The notes under the pieces were generated by a model. It had not been told where the DNA came from, searched no databases, and saw only the letters and a list, made by a program, of their open reading frames with translations. Both the position numbers and the translations under genes were made by a program. Source: Phenylobacterium sp. (GTDB lineage: Bacteria > Pseudomonadota > Alphaproteobacteria > Caulobacterales > Caulobacteraceae). From it: DNA of 64,000 bases. This document shows positions 26,248 through 40,442 of the stretch, piece after piece. The stretch covers positions 124,001 through 188,000 of the forward strand of contig NZ_JAHBYD010000005.1 in assembly GCF_019636135.1 (NCBI RefSeq), in the 5' to 3' direction. Within the stretch, counting starts at the first letter, position 1; each line of letters opens with the position of its first letter.

Positions 26248-26840
26248 CCGATCAGCCCCAGCTCGCGGGCCCGGACGATCGCCTGCACGCGGTTGGTCAC
26301 GCCCAGCAGGCCGAACACCTCCGTCAGGTGGGCGCGGATGGTCCGCTCGGCGATGCCCATGCGGTAGCGCATCTCCTTGTTGGCGCAGCCCTGGGCCAGC
26401 AGCTCCAGCACCTGGGCCTGGCGGGGCGAGAGCGAGGGGGCGGTCCCCCTGGCCGGCGTGTCGAAGGCGTGGCCGCCGTCGAGCACCGCTTGCAGCATCT
26501 CGACGATCCGGGCGGGCTCGGCCGCCTTGTCGATGAAGCCCGCGGCGCCGGCGTGCCGCGCACGCTGGCGGGCGGCCATGTCCTCGCGGCCCGAGATCAT
26601 CACCCGCGCCACGTCGGGCCGCAGGGCCGCCATCTCGGCGAGCGCCGCGAAGCCGTCGCGGTCGGGAAGCTGGATATCGACGATCACGAGATCGAAGGCG
26701 CCCGCAGCCAGGGCCGCGCAGCCGCCCGCGGCGCTGTCGGCCATGGCCAGCGACCAGTCGGGTCGGGCCTTGCCCACCATGGCGGCGAAGCCCTCGCGGA
26801 ACAGCGGATGGTCGTCGACCAGCAACAGACTCGCGGACAT
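26244..26840 (-). CDS. NarL/LuxR-family response regulator
   Basis: 198 residues. The receiver (LLLVDDHPLFREGF, phospho-acceptor in LVIVDIQLPDRDG, FIDKAAEP) is followed by a LuxR-type HTH (SLSPRQAQVLELLAQGCANKEMRYRMGIAERTIRAHL). It is translationally coupled to the hybrid kinase and probably its output. The ATG at 26840 is preferred, giving MSASLLLVDDHP; an ATG 39 bp upstream adds an unconserved stretch. A PEPxxWA gene lies divergent about 200 bp away and could be a target. Confidence 0.92.
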   Translation of the reverse strand: MSASLLLVDDHPLFREGFAAMVGKARPDWSLAMADSAAGGCAALAAGAFDLVIVDIQLPDRDGFAALAEMAALRPDVARVMISGREDMAARQRARHAGAAGFIDKAAEPARIVEMLQAVLDGGHAFDTPARGTAPSLSPRQAQVLELLAQGCANKEMRYRMGIAERTIRAHLTEVFGLLGVTNRVQAIVRARELGLIG

Positions 26841-27040
26841 CGACGCCCTACGCCCCACCCAACAGCCGATGCCGAGCATCGCCCGCCGAACACGGATCGG
26901 GCAAGCCGGCGCCGCATGCCTCTATAGGCAGGTCCGGCGCCGCAATAGGCAGGTTAACCGGCCCTTGAGCATCGCCCTAGGCTTCCGGCCGGGAGTTCAG
27001 ACGCCGTCACGGGAGGCGGCGCGAGTAGGGGTCGGGTTCC

Positions 27041-27907
27041 ATGCTTATGAGATATGTCCTGGCGTGCGGCGCGGCCGCCACGCTCGCGTTCGGCGCCGCC
27101 GCGTCCGCCGCCACGCCGGATCCTGCGGTCGGCGGGGGTTCCGCCTATGTGTTCGGCAATGAAGGGTCGCACCTCGAGACGAGCGGCGCTCCTGGGCCCG
27201 TCGCGACATCGGCGGGCGCCGTCAAGGCCGTGGCCGACTCGGCCGGCTCGCCCTCGCCGTTCGTCCTCGCCCATGCGGTGATCGGCGACGGGGCGAGCGA
27301 TTCCGCCAGCGCCGGCGCGCAGGTGATCTACAGCTACACCTTCCACCTCGACGACTCGCCGTTCGCCCAGTTGCTCAGCCAGCAGGTGACCGCCTTCCAG
27401 GCGAGCGGGTTCGGCGCGCCGACGGTGCGGGCCCGCGGCAGCGGCTACTTCGTCTCCGACGCAGGCGGCACGACGCTCGGCTACATCTACGGTTTCCTGG
27501 GCGCGGGCACGGAGACGCGGTTCAACTGCAACTTCGGCCTCGGCGACTGCGGCTGGCAGGACTTCGACGTCGCCATCGCGATCACCTCGGTGGACAACCT
27601 CGACTTCAGCGGCCAGGTGCTCCTCTACGCCTCGGCGGCGGCCGACGCCGGGCCGAGGATCGGCAGCGAGGCGCTGGCCTACCTCGATCCGGAACTCTAC
27701 TTCCCGGACCACTCCGAGGTGACCTTCATCCTGAGTTCGGGTTTCGCCAACGCCACGGGTGGCCACAACGCGCCGCCGGCCTATGCCGACCTGTTCCCCG
27801 GCGCGGGGACGGGCGGCGTGCCGGAACCGGCGTCCTGGGCCCTGATGATCACGGGCTTCGGCCTCTCGGGCGCGACGCTGCGCCGCCGCCGGCGGATCGC
27901 CGCCTGA
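27041..27907 (+). CDS. PEPxxWA-CTERM surface protein
   Basis: 288 residues. The signal peptide ends AASA. A long beta-rich region with no recognised domain is followed by the sorting tag VPEPASWALMITGFGLSGA and an arginine cluster RRRRR. Proteins with this tag are processed by an exosortase-type system and are linked to exopolysaccharide and surface biology; no exosortase lies in the window. A second such protein is at 55669. Start could be ATG 27041 or 27047. Confidence 0.85.
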   Translation: MLMRYVLACGAAATLAFGAAASAATPDPAVGGGSAYVFGNEGSHLETSGAPGPVATSAGAVKAVADSAGSPSPFVLAHAVIGDGASDSASAGAQVIYSYTFHLDDSPFAQLLSQQVTAFQASGFGAPTVRARGSGYFVSDAGGTTLGYIYGFLGAGTETRFNCNFGLGDCGWQDFDVAIAITSVDNLDFSGQVLLYASAAADAGPRIGSEALAYLDPELYFPDHSEVTFILSSGFANATGGHNAPPAYADLFPGAGTGGVPEPASWALMITGFGLSGATLRRRRRIAA

Positions 27908-27951
27908 TTTAGGGATGGAACGATGGGGCGGCCTGCGGTTCTCTGGGCCGC

Positions 27952-28428
27952 ATGGTCGCCGATCGCATGCGTCCCCTCGGCCTGCGCCGCCTCACGGCCG
28001 GTGAGCGCGGGCTCGCGGCCGAGGTCTTCGGCGCGGGCCTCGACGCCGGGCGGGTGCGGATCCTGGCCACGCCGGTCTGGAACCGCGCCTTCGTGGCCGG
28101 CCCGGCGCTGATCGTCTGGCCCGCCCGGACCGCGCCGCTCGACTTCGCCGCGGAGCCGCTGGCCCGGCAGGCCGTCTTCGTCCACGAGCTGACCCACGTC
28201 TGGCAGGCGCAGAAAGGCGTGCGGCTGCTGGCCGCCAAGCTGCGCGCGGGCGACGGCGCGGCGTCCTACGCCTACGACCTGGAGCGCGGCCCCGCCTTCG
28301 CGGCGCTCAACATCGAGCAGCAGGCCATGGTGGTGGAGCACGCCTTCGTGGCCTCCAGGGGCGGCGCGACGCCGCACCCGGCGGCCCTCTACGCCGAGGC
28401 CGCCCCGGCGTGGCGGCGCTCGGCGTGA
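27952..28428 (+). CDS. HELTH-motif metalloprotease-like protein
   Basis: 158 residues. The core VFVHELTHVWQAQ carries an HExxH zinc motif with the THVWQ extension seen in DUF4157-like and 'vgr-related' proteins. There is no signal peptide. The downstream Glu-rich segment AALNIEQQAMVVEHAF may supply the third zinc ligand. Function unknown. An earlier in-frame start inside the 3' spacer of the preceding gene is possible. Confidence 0.7.
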   Translation: MVADRMRPLGLRRLTAGERGLAAEVFGAGLDAGRVRILATPVWNRAFVAGPALIVWPARTAPLDFAAEPLARQAVFVHELTHVWQAQKGVRLLAAKLRAGDGAASYAYDLERGPAFAALNIEQQAMVVEHAFVASRGGATPHPAALYAEAAPAWRRSA

Positions 28429-28459
28429 CAAAGTCCCTGTCACGAATGGGGCCTTTGCC

Positions 28460-28487
28460 CTTGCAGGCCCTCCGAATTTTCCCATAT
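28460..28487 (+). promoter_or_regulatory. Sigma-32 (RpoH)-type promoter for dnaK
   Basis: CTTGCA (28460-28465), a 15-bp gap and CCCATAT (28481-28487) match the alphaproteobacterial heat-shock pattern. They lie about 145 bp before the dnaK ATG. The RpoH gene itself is in this window at 46229. Confidence 0.7.
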
Positions 28488-28630
28488 CCGCTCTCGACGC
28501 CGGGTTCCGCTCAGGCAGAGCGGGGGCCGGCCGGGAACTTAATCGAACCGGGGACATCGCATTTCCGCGGGCGCTTCATTAGAAGGCCCCACCGCGCAGT
28601 CCGCCAAAAAGGAGCGAGCAAGACTCAACC

Positions 28631-30559
<1,929 letters not shown>

Positions 30560-30659
30560 GCCGTGACAACGCGCCCCATGGCGGCCCGGGCCGGGCTTCG
30601 GCGTCAGGCCGCCATCGGGGACGCCGCCGCCGCCTTCACGGTTGCGGATGCAACAGGTT

Positions 30660-30703
30660 CCCCCGCCCGCCCGGCGCTGATAAGCCTTGCGGCCGGGCGG
30701 GGG
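30660..30703 (+). other. GC-rich hairpin in the dnaK-dnaJ spacer
   Basis: CCCCCGCCCG (30660-30669) pairs with CGGGCGGGGG (30694-30703) around a 24-base loop. No T-run follows. It may act as a processing or attenuation site that lowers dnaJ relative to dnaK; this is inference. Confidence 0.45.
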
Positions 30704-30748
30704 CCCACCCACCTCGATTCACATCGGTTTCCGAGCGCCTGACGACTC

Positions 30749-31903
30749 ATGCGGGACTATTACGAGATCCTCGGCGTGGAGCGCGGCTGCGATGACAGCG
30801 CGCTGAAGTCCGCCTTCCGCAAGCAGGCGATGCAGCACCACCCCGACCGCAACGCCGGCTGCGAGGAAGCCGCCGGCCGCTTCAAGGAGATCAACGAGGC
30901 CTACTCGGTCCTCTCCGATCCGCAGAAGCGCGCGGCCTACGACCGCTTCGGCCACGCCGGGGTGAACGGCCAGGGCGGCTTCGGGAACGGCCAGTTCCAC
31001 GACGTGGGCGACATCTTCAACGAGGTGTTCGGCGACGTCTTCGGCGACATGTTCGGCGGGCGCGGCCAGCGCCAGCGGGGCGGCCCCGCCCGCGGGAACG
31101 ACCTGCGCTACGACCTGGAGATCAGCCTCGAGCAGGCCTACGCCGGCGCCGAGGTCGAGATCGCCGTCCCGGTCACCATGACCTGCGAGCCCTGCGAGGG
31201 CTCGGGCGCCAAGCCGGGGACCAGCCCCACGCAATGCACCACCTGCCATGGCGCCGGCCGCGTCCGCGCCAGCCAGGGCTTCTTCTCCATCGAGCGCGCC
31301 TGCCCGCGCTGCGGCGGCTCGGGCCGCATGGTCATGGACCCCTGCGTCGAGTGCCGCGGGGCCGGCCAGATCCGCAAGACCCGCACGCTGGCGGTCCGCA
31401 TCCCGGCCGGCGTGGACGACGGCGCGCGCATCCGCCTCGCCGGCGAGGGCGACGCGGGCCAGCGTGGCGGCCCGCGCGGCGACCTCTACATCTTCATCTC
31501 GGTGAAGCCGCACGAACTGTTCGAGCGCGACGGCCTGGACCTGCTCTGCACCGTGCCGGTGCCGATGTGCGTCGCGGCGCTGGGCGGCGAGATCGAGGCC
31601 CCCTGCCTGATGGGCGGCGCGACCTGCGACGGCCAGTGCAAGATCGAGGTCAAGGTCCCCGAGGGCGCCCAGACCGGCAGGACCGTGCGCGTGAAGGGCC
31701 GCGGCATGCCGTCCCTGCGCGGGCCGCAGCGTGGCGACCTGGTGGTCGAACTCTTCGTCGAGACCCCCACCCGGCTCACCGCCCGCCAGAAGGAGCTGAT
31801 GCGCGAGCTCTCCGAGCTCTGCAGCGAGCAGCAGCACCCCAAGGCGGCCGGCTTCACCGGCAAGGCCAGGAAGTTCTGGGACAGCGTGACGGGCCAGGCC
31901 TGA
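30749..31903 (+). CDS. dnaJ: Co-chaperone DnaJ (Hsp40)
   Basis: 384 residues. J domain 1-70 with HPD in MQHHPDRN, Gly/Phe linker (GGFGNGQFHDVGDIFNEVFGDVFGDMFGG), four CxxCxGxG-type zinc motifs (CEPCEGSG, CTTCHGAG, CPRCGGSG, CVECRGAG), then the C-terminal substrate and dimer domains. It stimulates DnaK ATPase. It is 189 bp after dnaK and most likely on the same transcript. Confidence 0.98.
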   Translation: MRDYYEILGVERGCDDSALKSAFRKQAMQHHPDRNAGCEEAAGRFKEINEAYSVLSDPQKRAAYDRFGHAGVNGQGGFGNGQFHDVGDIFNEVFGDVFGDMFGGRGQRQRGGPARGNDLRYDLEISLEQAYAGAEVEIAVPVTMTCEPCEGSGAKPGTSPTQCTTCHGAGRVRASQGFFSIERACPRCGGSGRMVMDPCVECRGAGQIRKTRTLAVRIPAGVDDGARIRLAGEGDAGQRGGPRGDLYIFISVKPHELFERDGLDLLCTVPVPMCVAALGGEIEAPCLMGGATCDGQCKIEVKVPEGAQTGRTVRVKGRGMPSLRGPQRGDLVVELFVETPTRLTARQKELMRELSELCSEQQHPKAAGFTGKARKFWDSVTGQA

Positions 31904-31950
31904 TCCGATCTGCGGCTGGCTGTCGGATGCGACGCGGGACGAGACGATGA

Positions 31951-32445
31951 TCAGTCCCTATGCCGCTTCGCCTTCCAGATCGCGTCTTCGAGCGCCTTGG
32001 CGAAGGCTTCCCGTTCGCCGGGGCTCAGCGCCGCCGCCACCGCCGTCTCGCGGCCGGAGAGCGCCAGCCGCAACGCCGTGCAGCGGTCTTCGGCGTCGCG
32101 CTCGGTGGTGACGCGGGTGAAGGCGGTCGGGCTCTCCCAGACCACCTTCGTCGCCTTCGGGCTCTCGTAGGTGATCTTCACCTCCGAGGGGCTCACCTGC
32201 ACGCGCTCGATCACCCGGCCCGAACGGAAGCTCATCATGAAGGCCAGCGCCACGGCCAGCACGTCGATCGCCAGGAACGGCAGCAGCACGAACACCGCCC
32301 CCAGCCGCAGGAACACCAGCGCCGAGCCGCAGTTGGCCAGCGTGATCACGCTGATCAGGATGATGAAGCCGCGCTCGGAGAGCGACCGGTTCGGCCGGAT
32401 CTCGGCGTCCATGTAGAGCGCGGCCGCGGGCATGGCTCGCGACAC
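31951..32445 (-). CDS. DUF2244 membrane protein
   Basis: 164 residues. The N-terminal [15 protein letters not shown] motif and two adjacent membrane helices (about 28-72) are typical of DUF2244. The C-terminal soluble half ends with [11 protein letters not shown]. It is common in Alphaproteobacteria and of unknown function. It is divergent to the SDR gene. Confidence 0.85.
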   Translation of the reverse strand: MSRAMPAAALYMDAEIRPNRSLSERGFIILISVITLANCGSALVFLRLGAVFVLLPFLAIDVLAVALAFMMSFRSGRVIERVQVSPSEVKITYESPKATKVVWESPTAFTRVTTERDAEDRCTALRLALSGRETAVAAALSPGEREAFAKALEDAIWKAKRHRD

Positions 32446-32483
32446 TATTCCGGTCGCCGCGGAAGTCCACTATCCCAGCGGTC

Positions 32484-33257
32484 ATGAGCGACACCACCTG
32501 GGCCAACGGCCGCATCGCCCTCGTCACGGGCGCCACCTCGGGCTTCGGCGAGGCCATGGCGCGCCGGCTGATCGCCGGCGGGGCCAGGGTGATCGCCACC
32601 GGCCGCCGCGCCGACCGTCTCGCGGCCCTCGCCAGGGATCTCGCCACCGACCGCCTGCTCACCCGCGAGCTCGACGTCCGCTCGGCCGCCGCCATCGACG
32701 CCCTGCTGCCCGGCCTGCCGGCCGAGTTCGCCGCGATCGACGTGCTCTACAACAACGCCGGCCTGGCGCTCGGCCTCGGCAAGGCGCACGAGGCCGACCT
32801 CGACGACTGGACGACCATGATCGAGACCAACGTCACCGGCCTCGTCCGCATGACCCGCGCCGTCCTGCCCGGCATGGTCGAGCGGAACCGCGGCGACGTG
32901 ATGAACCTCTCGTCGGTGGCCGCCAGCTACCCCTATCCGGGCGGCAACGTGTACGGCGGCACGAAGGCCTTCGTGCGCCAGTTCTCGCTGAACCTGCGCG
33001 CCGACCTGATCGGCACGAAGGTCCGCGTCACCTCCATCGAGCCCGGCATGGCCGAGACCGAGTTCTCGGTGGTCCGCTTCGCCGGCGACCAGGCGAAGGC
33101 CGACAACGTCTACAAGGGCGTCCACGCCATGAGCGCCGACGACGTGGCCCTGGTCTGCGAGAGCGTCCTGAAGCTCCCCGCCCACATCAACGTCAACACC
33201 CTCGAGCTCATGCCGGTCCAGCAGGCCTTCGGCGGCTTCGCGGTCGACCGGGGATAG
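32484..33257 (+). CDS. YdfG-like short-chain dehydrogenase
   Basis: 257 residues. Classical [18 protein letters not shown] cofactor motif near residue 15 with Arg residues (GRRADRL) favouring [13 protein letters not shown], catalytic [21 protein letters not shown] (Ser, Tyr, Lys), and [11 protein letters not shown] after the active site. It resembles YdfG/serine 3-dehydrogenase, which oxidise 3-hydroxy acids. Substrate not certain. A palindromic hairpin follows before purA. Confidence 0.88.
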   Translation: MSDTTWANGRIALVTGATSGFGEAMARRLIAGGARVIATGRRADRLAALARDLATDRLLTRELDVRSAAAIDALLPGLPAEFAAIDVLYNNAGLALGLGKAHEADLDDWTTMIETNVTGLVRMTRAVLPGMVERNRGDVMNLSSVAASYPYPGGNVYGGTKAFVRQFSLNLRADLIGTKVRVTSIEPGMAETEFSVVRFAGDQAKADNVYKGVHAMSADDVALVCESVLKLPAHINVNTLELMPVQQAFGGFAVDRG

Positions 33258-33274
33258 CCGCCCTTGCCCACCCA

Positions 33275-33324
33275 CCGATTGTCATCCCGGTCTTCGCCGC
33301 AGGCGAAACCGGGATGACAATCGG
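33275..33324. repeat. GTCATCCCGG hairpin between the SDR gene and purA
   Basis: CCGATTGTCATCCCGGT and ACCGGGATGACAATCGG are perfect complements, with TTCGCC/GGCGAA closing the stem. The remainder of the gap to purA (33325-33433) holds no gene. Both flanking genes point right, so this may act as a terminator for the SDR gene. Confidence 0.8.
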
Positions 33325-33433
33325 GGAAGGGTTCGCTAAACGCCCCGCCGACAATCGATCTCCGCGCCTTGGCCGAGCACCTGTCGAAGGGCCTGGGCGC
33401 GTTTCTCCGGGCAGGTCGGGAGATCGTATCCAG

Positions 33434-34720
<1,287 letters not shown>

Positions 34721-34831
34721 CATATAGTCCTACCCATTCTGAGGCGCCGGCGGTCGCCGAGGCCCGCGCATCAAACGTCTCTTTACGGATTGTCCGCTAC
34801 GACGGTTCCCAGCGCGGGGGGAGCCAAGTCC

Positions 34832-35641
34832 TTGTTCGACGGCGACAAACGTATCATCGAGAAGATGGCGCCGAGGCTGAAGCGCGTGGTCGTCGCCGAC
34901 CCGACGCTCGCCAGCGCACGGCTGTTCAGCGAGCTGATGCGCGACATCGCCCAGAGCCACGTCTGGATCGCCCACAACACCGAACGCGCGCTCCGCATCG
35001 CCGAGACCTGCGACCCGCAACTGATCGTGCTGGAGCTGGGCGCCGCCGACGTCGAAGGCCTGGCGATCGCCAGGAAGATCCGCCGCTCGACCTGGAGCTG
35101 CCGCAAGGCCCCGATCATCACGGTCACGGGCGCCGCCACCGCCGGCATGATCCTGGCCGCCCGCGACGCCGGCGTGCATGAGTTCCTGCGCAAGCCCTAC
35201 TCGATGAAGGACCTGATCCGCCGCCTCGAGGCCGTGACGCTGAAGGAGCGCGACTGGGTCGAGGGCGTGGCCTACATCGGCCCCGACCGGCGCCGCTTCA
35301 ACTCGGGCGAATACGCCGGCCCGCTGAAGCGCAAGACCGACGGCTCCGAGACGCCGTACCAGCAGAAGATCAACCAGTGCCTGAAGATCGTCCGCGCGGC
35401 CGTCGCCGCCTCCGAGACCGATCCCGAGCAGGCGATGCGCGCGATGCTGACCCAGGCCACCAGCCTGCAGACGCTGGCCACCGACTTCCGCCTGACCCTG
35501 GCGGCGTCGGAGTTCTACCGCCACCTGATGAAGCACACCCAGTCGGGCGCGCCGCTCACCCGCGCCGCCGCCGAGAGCTGGGCCAAGCCCCTGCTCACCT
35601 TCCTGCCCAAGGAGGAAGCCCGCACGGCCGAGGCGGCCTAG
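34832..35641 (+). CDS. Degenerate receiver-domain (pseudo-receiver) protein
   Basis: About 269 residues from a TTG at 34832 preceded by GGGGGGAG; a TTG at 34790 or ATG at 34865 are alternatives. A CheY-like fold spans about 15-135, but the phospho-acceptor Asp is replaced by Glu (E68 in LIVLELG) and the usual acidic pair is reduced to one Asp (VVVADPT). The switch Thr (IITVTGAA) and Lys (LRKPYS) remain. The C-terminal half (about 140-260) is alpha-helical with no recognised domain. It may act as a phosphorylation-independent adaptor. It is downstream of purA. Confidence 0.75.
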   Translation: MFDGDKRIIEKMAPRLKRVVVADPTLASARLFSELMRDIAQSHVWIAHNTERALRIAETCDPQLIVLELGAADVEGLAIARKIRRSTWSCRKAPIITVTGAATAGMILAARDAGVHEFLRKPYSMKDLIRRLEAVTLKERDWVEGVAYIGPDRRRFNSGEYAGPLKRKTDGSETPYQQKINQCLKIVRAAVAASETDPEQAMRAMLTQATSLQTLATDFRLTLAASEFYRHLMKHTQSGAPLTRAAAESWAKPLLTFLPKEEARTAEAA

Positions 35642-35646
35642 CCGTC

Positions 35647-36576
35647 CTACTGCTGGCGGCGGGCGTCGGCGGTGGCGGCGTTCAGCTTGCGGATGCGCTC
35701 GCTGTAGAGGGCCGCCAGGCGGTGCGGGTCGGAGACGTCGTTGCGGGCGTCGCGCCAAGCCAGTTGACGCTGGCGCAGGATGTCGCGGTCGGCGTGGGCG
35801 CTGAGGGCGGCGGCGTAGGCGCGGCGCAGGTCCTGCTGCAACTTCTCCAGTTCGGCGTCGCCGCAGATGGCGCGGTCGGCCGGCGTCGTGGCGCCCGGGC
35901 AAGGCTTCGGCGCCGCGGTCGCAGCCAGCTCCTTCCTGGCCGGCGGCGGCTCGGGCGCGGGCTCCGCGTCCGCGACCTCCTGCGGGGCGGCTTCCGCGGC
36001 GTCCGGCGCGGGTGTCTCATACTCCGCCGCGACCTCGACGGGCGGGGCCGGCGGCGGCGCGTCCGCTAGCTCGGCGGGCGCGACCAGCGGAGCGTCGGTC
36101 TCCTTGGGCGCAGGCGGCGGGGCAGGCGCGGCCTCCACCTCGGCGCGGAACTGCGCGAGTTCCGATGACGGCCGCAGGAACGCCTCGCCCACGCTGCCGG
36201 CGAACGCGCCCACGGCCAGGCCCACCACGGCGCCCGCCGTGAACACCCCGACCGACCAGCGGCGGCGCGGCGGCGGGTCGGGGTCCGGCTCGCGCTCCAG
36301 GCGCAGGTCGTCGATCGGATCGGGCTGGGCCTCTTCCTCCTCGACGGCCAGCCGCTCCAGCGGGTCGCCCAGGTCGAGCTCGATGAAGCGCGGCTCGCTG
36401 CGGTCGCGGCGGCTCGCGCGCTTCCTGAGGCCGGGATCGCCGCCCTCGCGGCGCCGCGCCATCTCCTGCAGGATCAGATAGGACTGCCGGGCCTGTCCGC
36501 GCTCACGCGCGGTGTCGAGCAGCGACCGGAGGTCCGGCCCGCTGAGGGTGGAAAGGTCGAGCTGGAGCACTGGCAT
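35647..36576 (-). CDS. Membrane protein with C-terminal LprI/DUF1311-like domain
   Basis: 309 residues. A cytoplasmic acidic and Arg-rich N-terminal region (1-105) is followed by one membrane helix (WSVGVFTAGAVVGLAVGAFAG, ~108-128), a long Pro/Ala linker, and a C-terminal domain (CPGATTPADRAICGDAELEKLQQDLRRAYAAAL...QRQLAWRDARND) with two Cys typical of LprI/DUF1311. Such domains inhibit lysozyme in some bacteria. The C-terminal domain is probably periplasmic. Confidence 0.75.
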   Translation of the reverse strand: MPVLQLDLSTLSGPDLRSLLDTARERGQARQSYLILQEMARRREGGDPGLRKRASRRDRSEPRFIELDLGDPLERLAVEEEEAQPDPIDDLRLEREPDPDPPPRRRWSVGVFTAGAVVGLAVGAFAGSVGEAFLRPSSELAQFRAEVEAAPAPPPAPKETDAPLVAPAELADAPPPAPPVEVAAEYETPAPDAAEAAPQEVADAEPAPEPPPARKELAATAAPKPCPGATTPADRAICGDAELEKLQQDLRRAYAAALSAHADRDILRQRQLAWRDARNDVSDPHRLAALYSERIRKLNAATADARRQQ

Positions 36577-36752
36577 TCCCCGGGCGCGTCACATCGGCCG
36601 GCGCCCGTCACCTCACCAGCACGGATACTATCGCGCGGCTCGCGCCGTCCGGAAAGGGCGTCATTTCAGCGCTCTCCGAGGTGGCGCGCGCAGCGCGCCG
36701 GGGTTGAGCGATCCTTAGAGCCTTGTTAGCGCGTCAGCGCCGTTTGATTCGA

Positions 36753-36848
36753 CCACGAACGAACACGAAGACACACGAACGCGTCGGGGACGATCTGAAC
36801 GCTGCGATCCTCTGCGGCCTGTTCGTGTGTCTTCGTGTTCGTTCGTGG
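36753..36848. repeat. Long perfect inverted repeat in the LprI-like/katG spacer
   Basis: Two perfect 28-bp arms (36753-36780 beginning CCACGAACGAACACGAAG, and 36821-36848 ending CTTCGTGTTCGTTCGTGG) flank a 40-bp spacer. The gene-free interval 36577-36967 contains this plus GC-rich hairpins near 36885-36960 and no credible gene. The arms have an internal CACGAA/ACACGAA repeat pattern, like palindromic intergenic repeats in other proteobacteria. Confidence 0.85.
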
Positions 36849-36967
36849 TTCCAAAAGATGACGGCGCCTCTGGCGCGCAGGAAGCCTGCGGCCGACACCC
36901 CGGATCAGGTCCGGGGGGCTCTTCTCCCCTGCGGGCGAGGAGAGCTCCCCGGGCTGTGCGCCTGCGT

Positions 36968-39241
<2,274 letters not shown>

Positions 39242-39302
39242 CTAGGCTCCTCCCGAGCCCGCGACAAAATGAAAAACCTGATGGCCGGCTGTGGGGAAAT
39301 CT

Positions 39303-39378
39303 ATGGAACTCCTAAGTTCCATTTGGTTCGCGTGATTTCCCGACCCGATTCCATGGGCGCCGCACCCCCGATCGGGGG
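39303..39378. promoter_or_regulatory. Two palindromes between katG and the RTX gene
   Basis: ATGGAACT (39303-39310) and AGTTCCAT (39315-39322) form an 8-bp inverted repeat with a 4-bp gap, and CCCCCGATCGGGGG (39365-39378) is a perfect 14-bp palindrome. They lie in the divergent spacer (39203-39475) and could be operators for katG, the RTX gene or both. Nothing identifies the regulator. Confidence 0.4.
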
Positions 39379-39475
39379 ACGCTATGCGCCGCGCGCGCCT
39401 GTACCTCGGGGTGGCGCAGGCTGTGCGGGCCCTGCTGGAGGGTTCCGCCCTGCGTGAGTTCATAGGGGGTGTTTC

Positions 39476-40264
39476 ATGGCGCGGGTGACTCTCAATCCGG
39501 GGACGTCGACGATCTCGTTCGGCGACATCGCGACCCTGACCATCGGTCAGACGACGATCGTGGCCGCGAATTCGACGACGCTGGCCGTGCGCGTGGAGAT
39601 CTCCGGCACGATCACCGGCGTCCTCGACGTGGTCTATGGCGGGAATTTCCAGACCATCGCGGGCGTGCCCATCGGCGGTGAGTTCACCAGCCTGAAGGTC
39701 GACCTGAACGGCCAGACCCTGCTCAACATCACCGACTTCTCGCTGCCGTTCTCGGCGACCCAGTCGGCCGACTTCTCCAACCTGATGGCGCAGATCCTGG
39801 TCGGCGACGATATCCTGACGGGCGGCGCGCTGGGCGAGATCATCAACGGCTTCACGGGCGTCGACAGCATCGACGGCGGCGGCGGCATCGACATCATCAA
39901 CGGCAACCAGGGCAACGACACCCTGCTGGGCGGCTCCGGCGACGATGTGTTGCGGGGCGGCAAGGACAACGACGTCATCTTCGGCGGCGACGGCAACGAC
40001 TTCATCTCCGGCGACCGCGGCGACGACACCGTCACCGGCGGCGCGGGCGCCGACAGCTTCCACGTCTTCTCGGGTTCGGGCATCGACCGCGTCACCGACT
40101 TCAGCCGCGCCGAAGGCGACCGCGTGGCCGTGCTCACGGGCACGACCTACACCGTGAGCCAGGTCGGCGCCGACGTCGTCATCGATCTGGGCGGCGGCAC
40201 GCAGATGATCCTGGTCGGCGTCCAGCAGTCGTCGCTGACCGACGGCTGGATCTACAACATCTGA
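39476..40264 (+). CDS. Short RTX (hemolysin-type calcium-binding) protein
   Basis: 262 residues. The N-terminal half is beta-rich and unrecognised. Glycine- and Asp-rich nonapeptides occupy about 107-185 (GGALGEIINGFTG, GGGGIDIINGNQGNDTL, GGSGDDVLRGG, GGDGNDFISGDRGDDTV, GGAGADSFHVFSG), followed by the usual RTX C-terminal segment (IDRVTDFSRAEGDRVAV). There is no Sec signal. Such proteins leave by a type I system with a C-terminal signal; no ABC/MFP/TolC genes are nearby. No catalytic domain is visible, so it may be a surface or matrix protein. A 34-codon frame (39384-39488) overlaps its start. Confidence 0.82.
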   Translation: MARVTLNPGTSTISFGDIATLTIGQTTIVAANSTTLAVRVEISGTITGVLDVVYGGNFQTIAGVPIGGEFTSLKVDLNGQTLLNITDFSLPFSATQSADFSNLMAQILVGDDILTGGALGEIINGFTGVDSIDGGGGIDIINGNQGNDTLLGGSGDDVLRGGKDNDVIFGGDGNDFISGDRGDDTVTGGAGADSFHVFSGSGIDRVTDFSRAEGDRVAVLTGTTYTVSQVGADVVIDLGGGTQMILVGVQQSSLTDGWIYNI

Positions 40265-40396
40265 CGCCCGGGGGCGGGTCGCCGGGATCGACGAGGCCCT
40301 GGAACCCCGGGGTCACGTCGGGTCCTTGCGGCCGGTGCGGGCCGGAACGTGGAAGCCGTGGTCGGCGTCGTCCGCCAGGACCGGCGTCGCGCGACG

Positions 40397-40442
40397 TTGA
40401 CCCGTCCCGCATCATGCAATATCCGATGTTGCATGATGCGGG
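40397..40442 (+). promoter_or_regulatory. Promoter and operator over the start of the Rrf2 gene
   Basis: TTGACC (40397-40402), a 17-bp gap and TATCCG (40420-40425) are a plausible promoter. A perfect inverted repeat, CCCGCATCATGCAA (40406-40419) and TTGCATGATGCGGG (40429-40442), covers the spacer and the ATGATG start at 40433. Transcription would begin at or next to the start codon, giving a leaderless message. The operator position implies autorepression. Confidence 0.65.

Noticed and set aside
36753..36848. Repeated ACACGAA-type arms considered as a CRISPR-like array
   Set aside because: Only two copies and in inverted orientation, one spacer, no cas genes.
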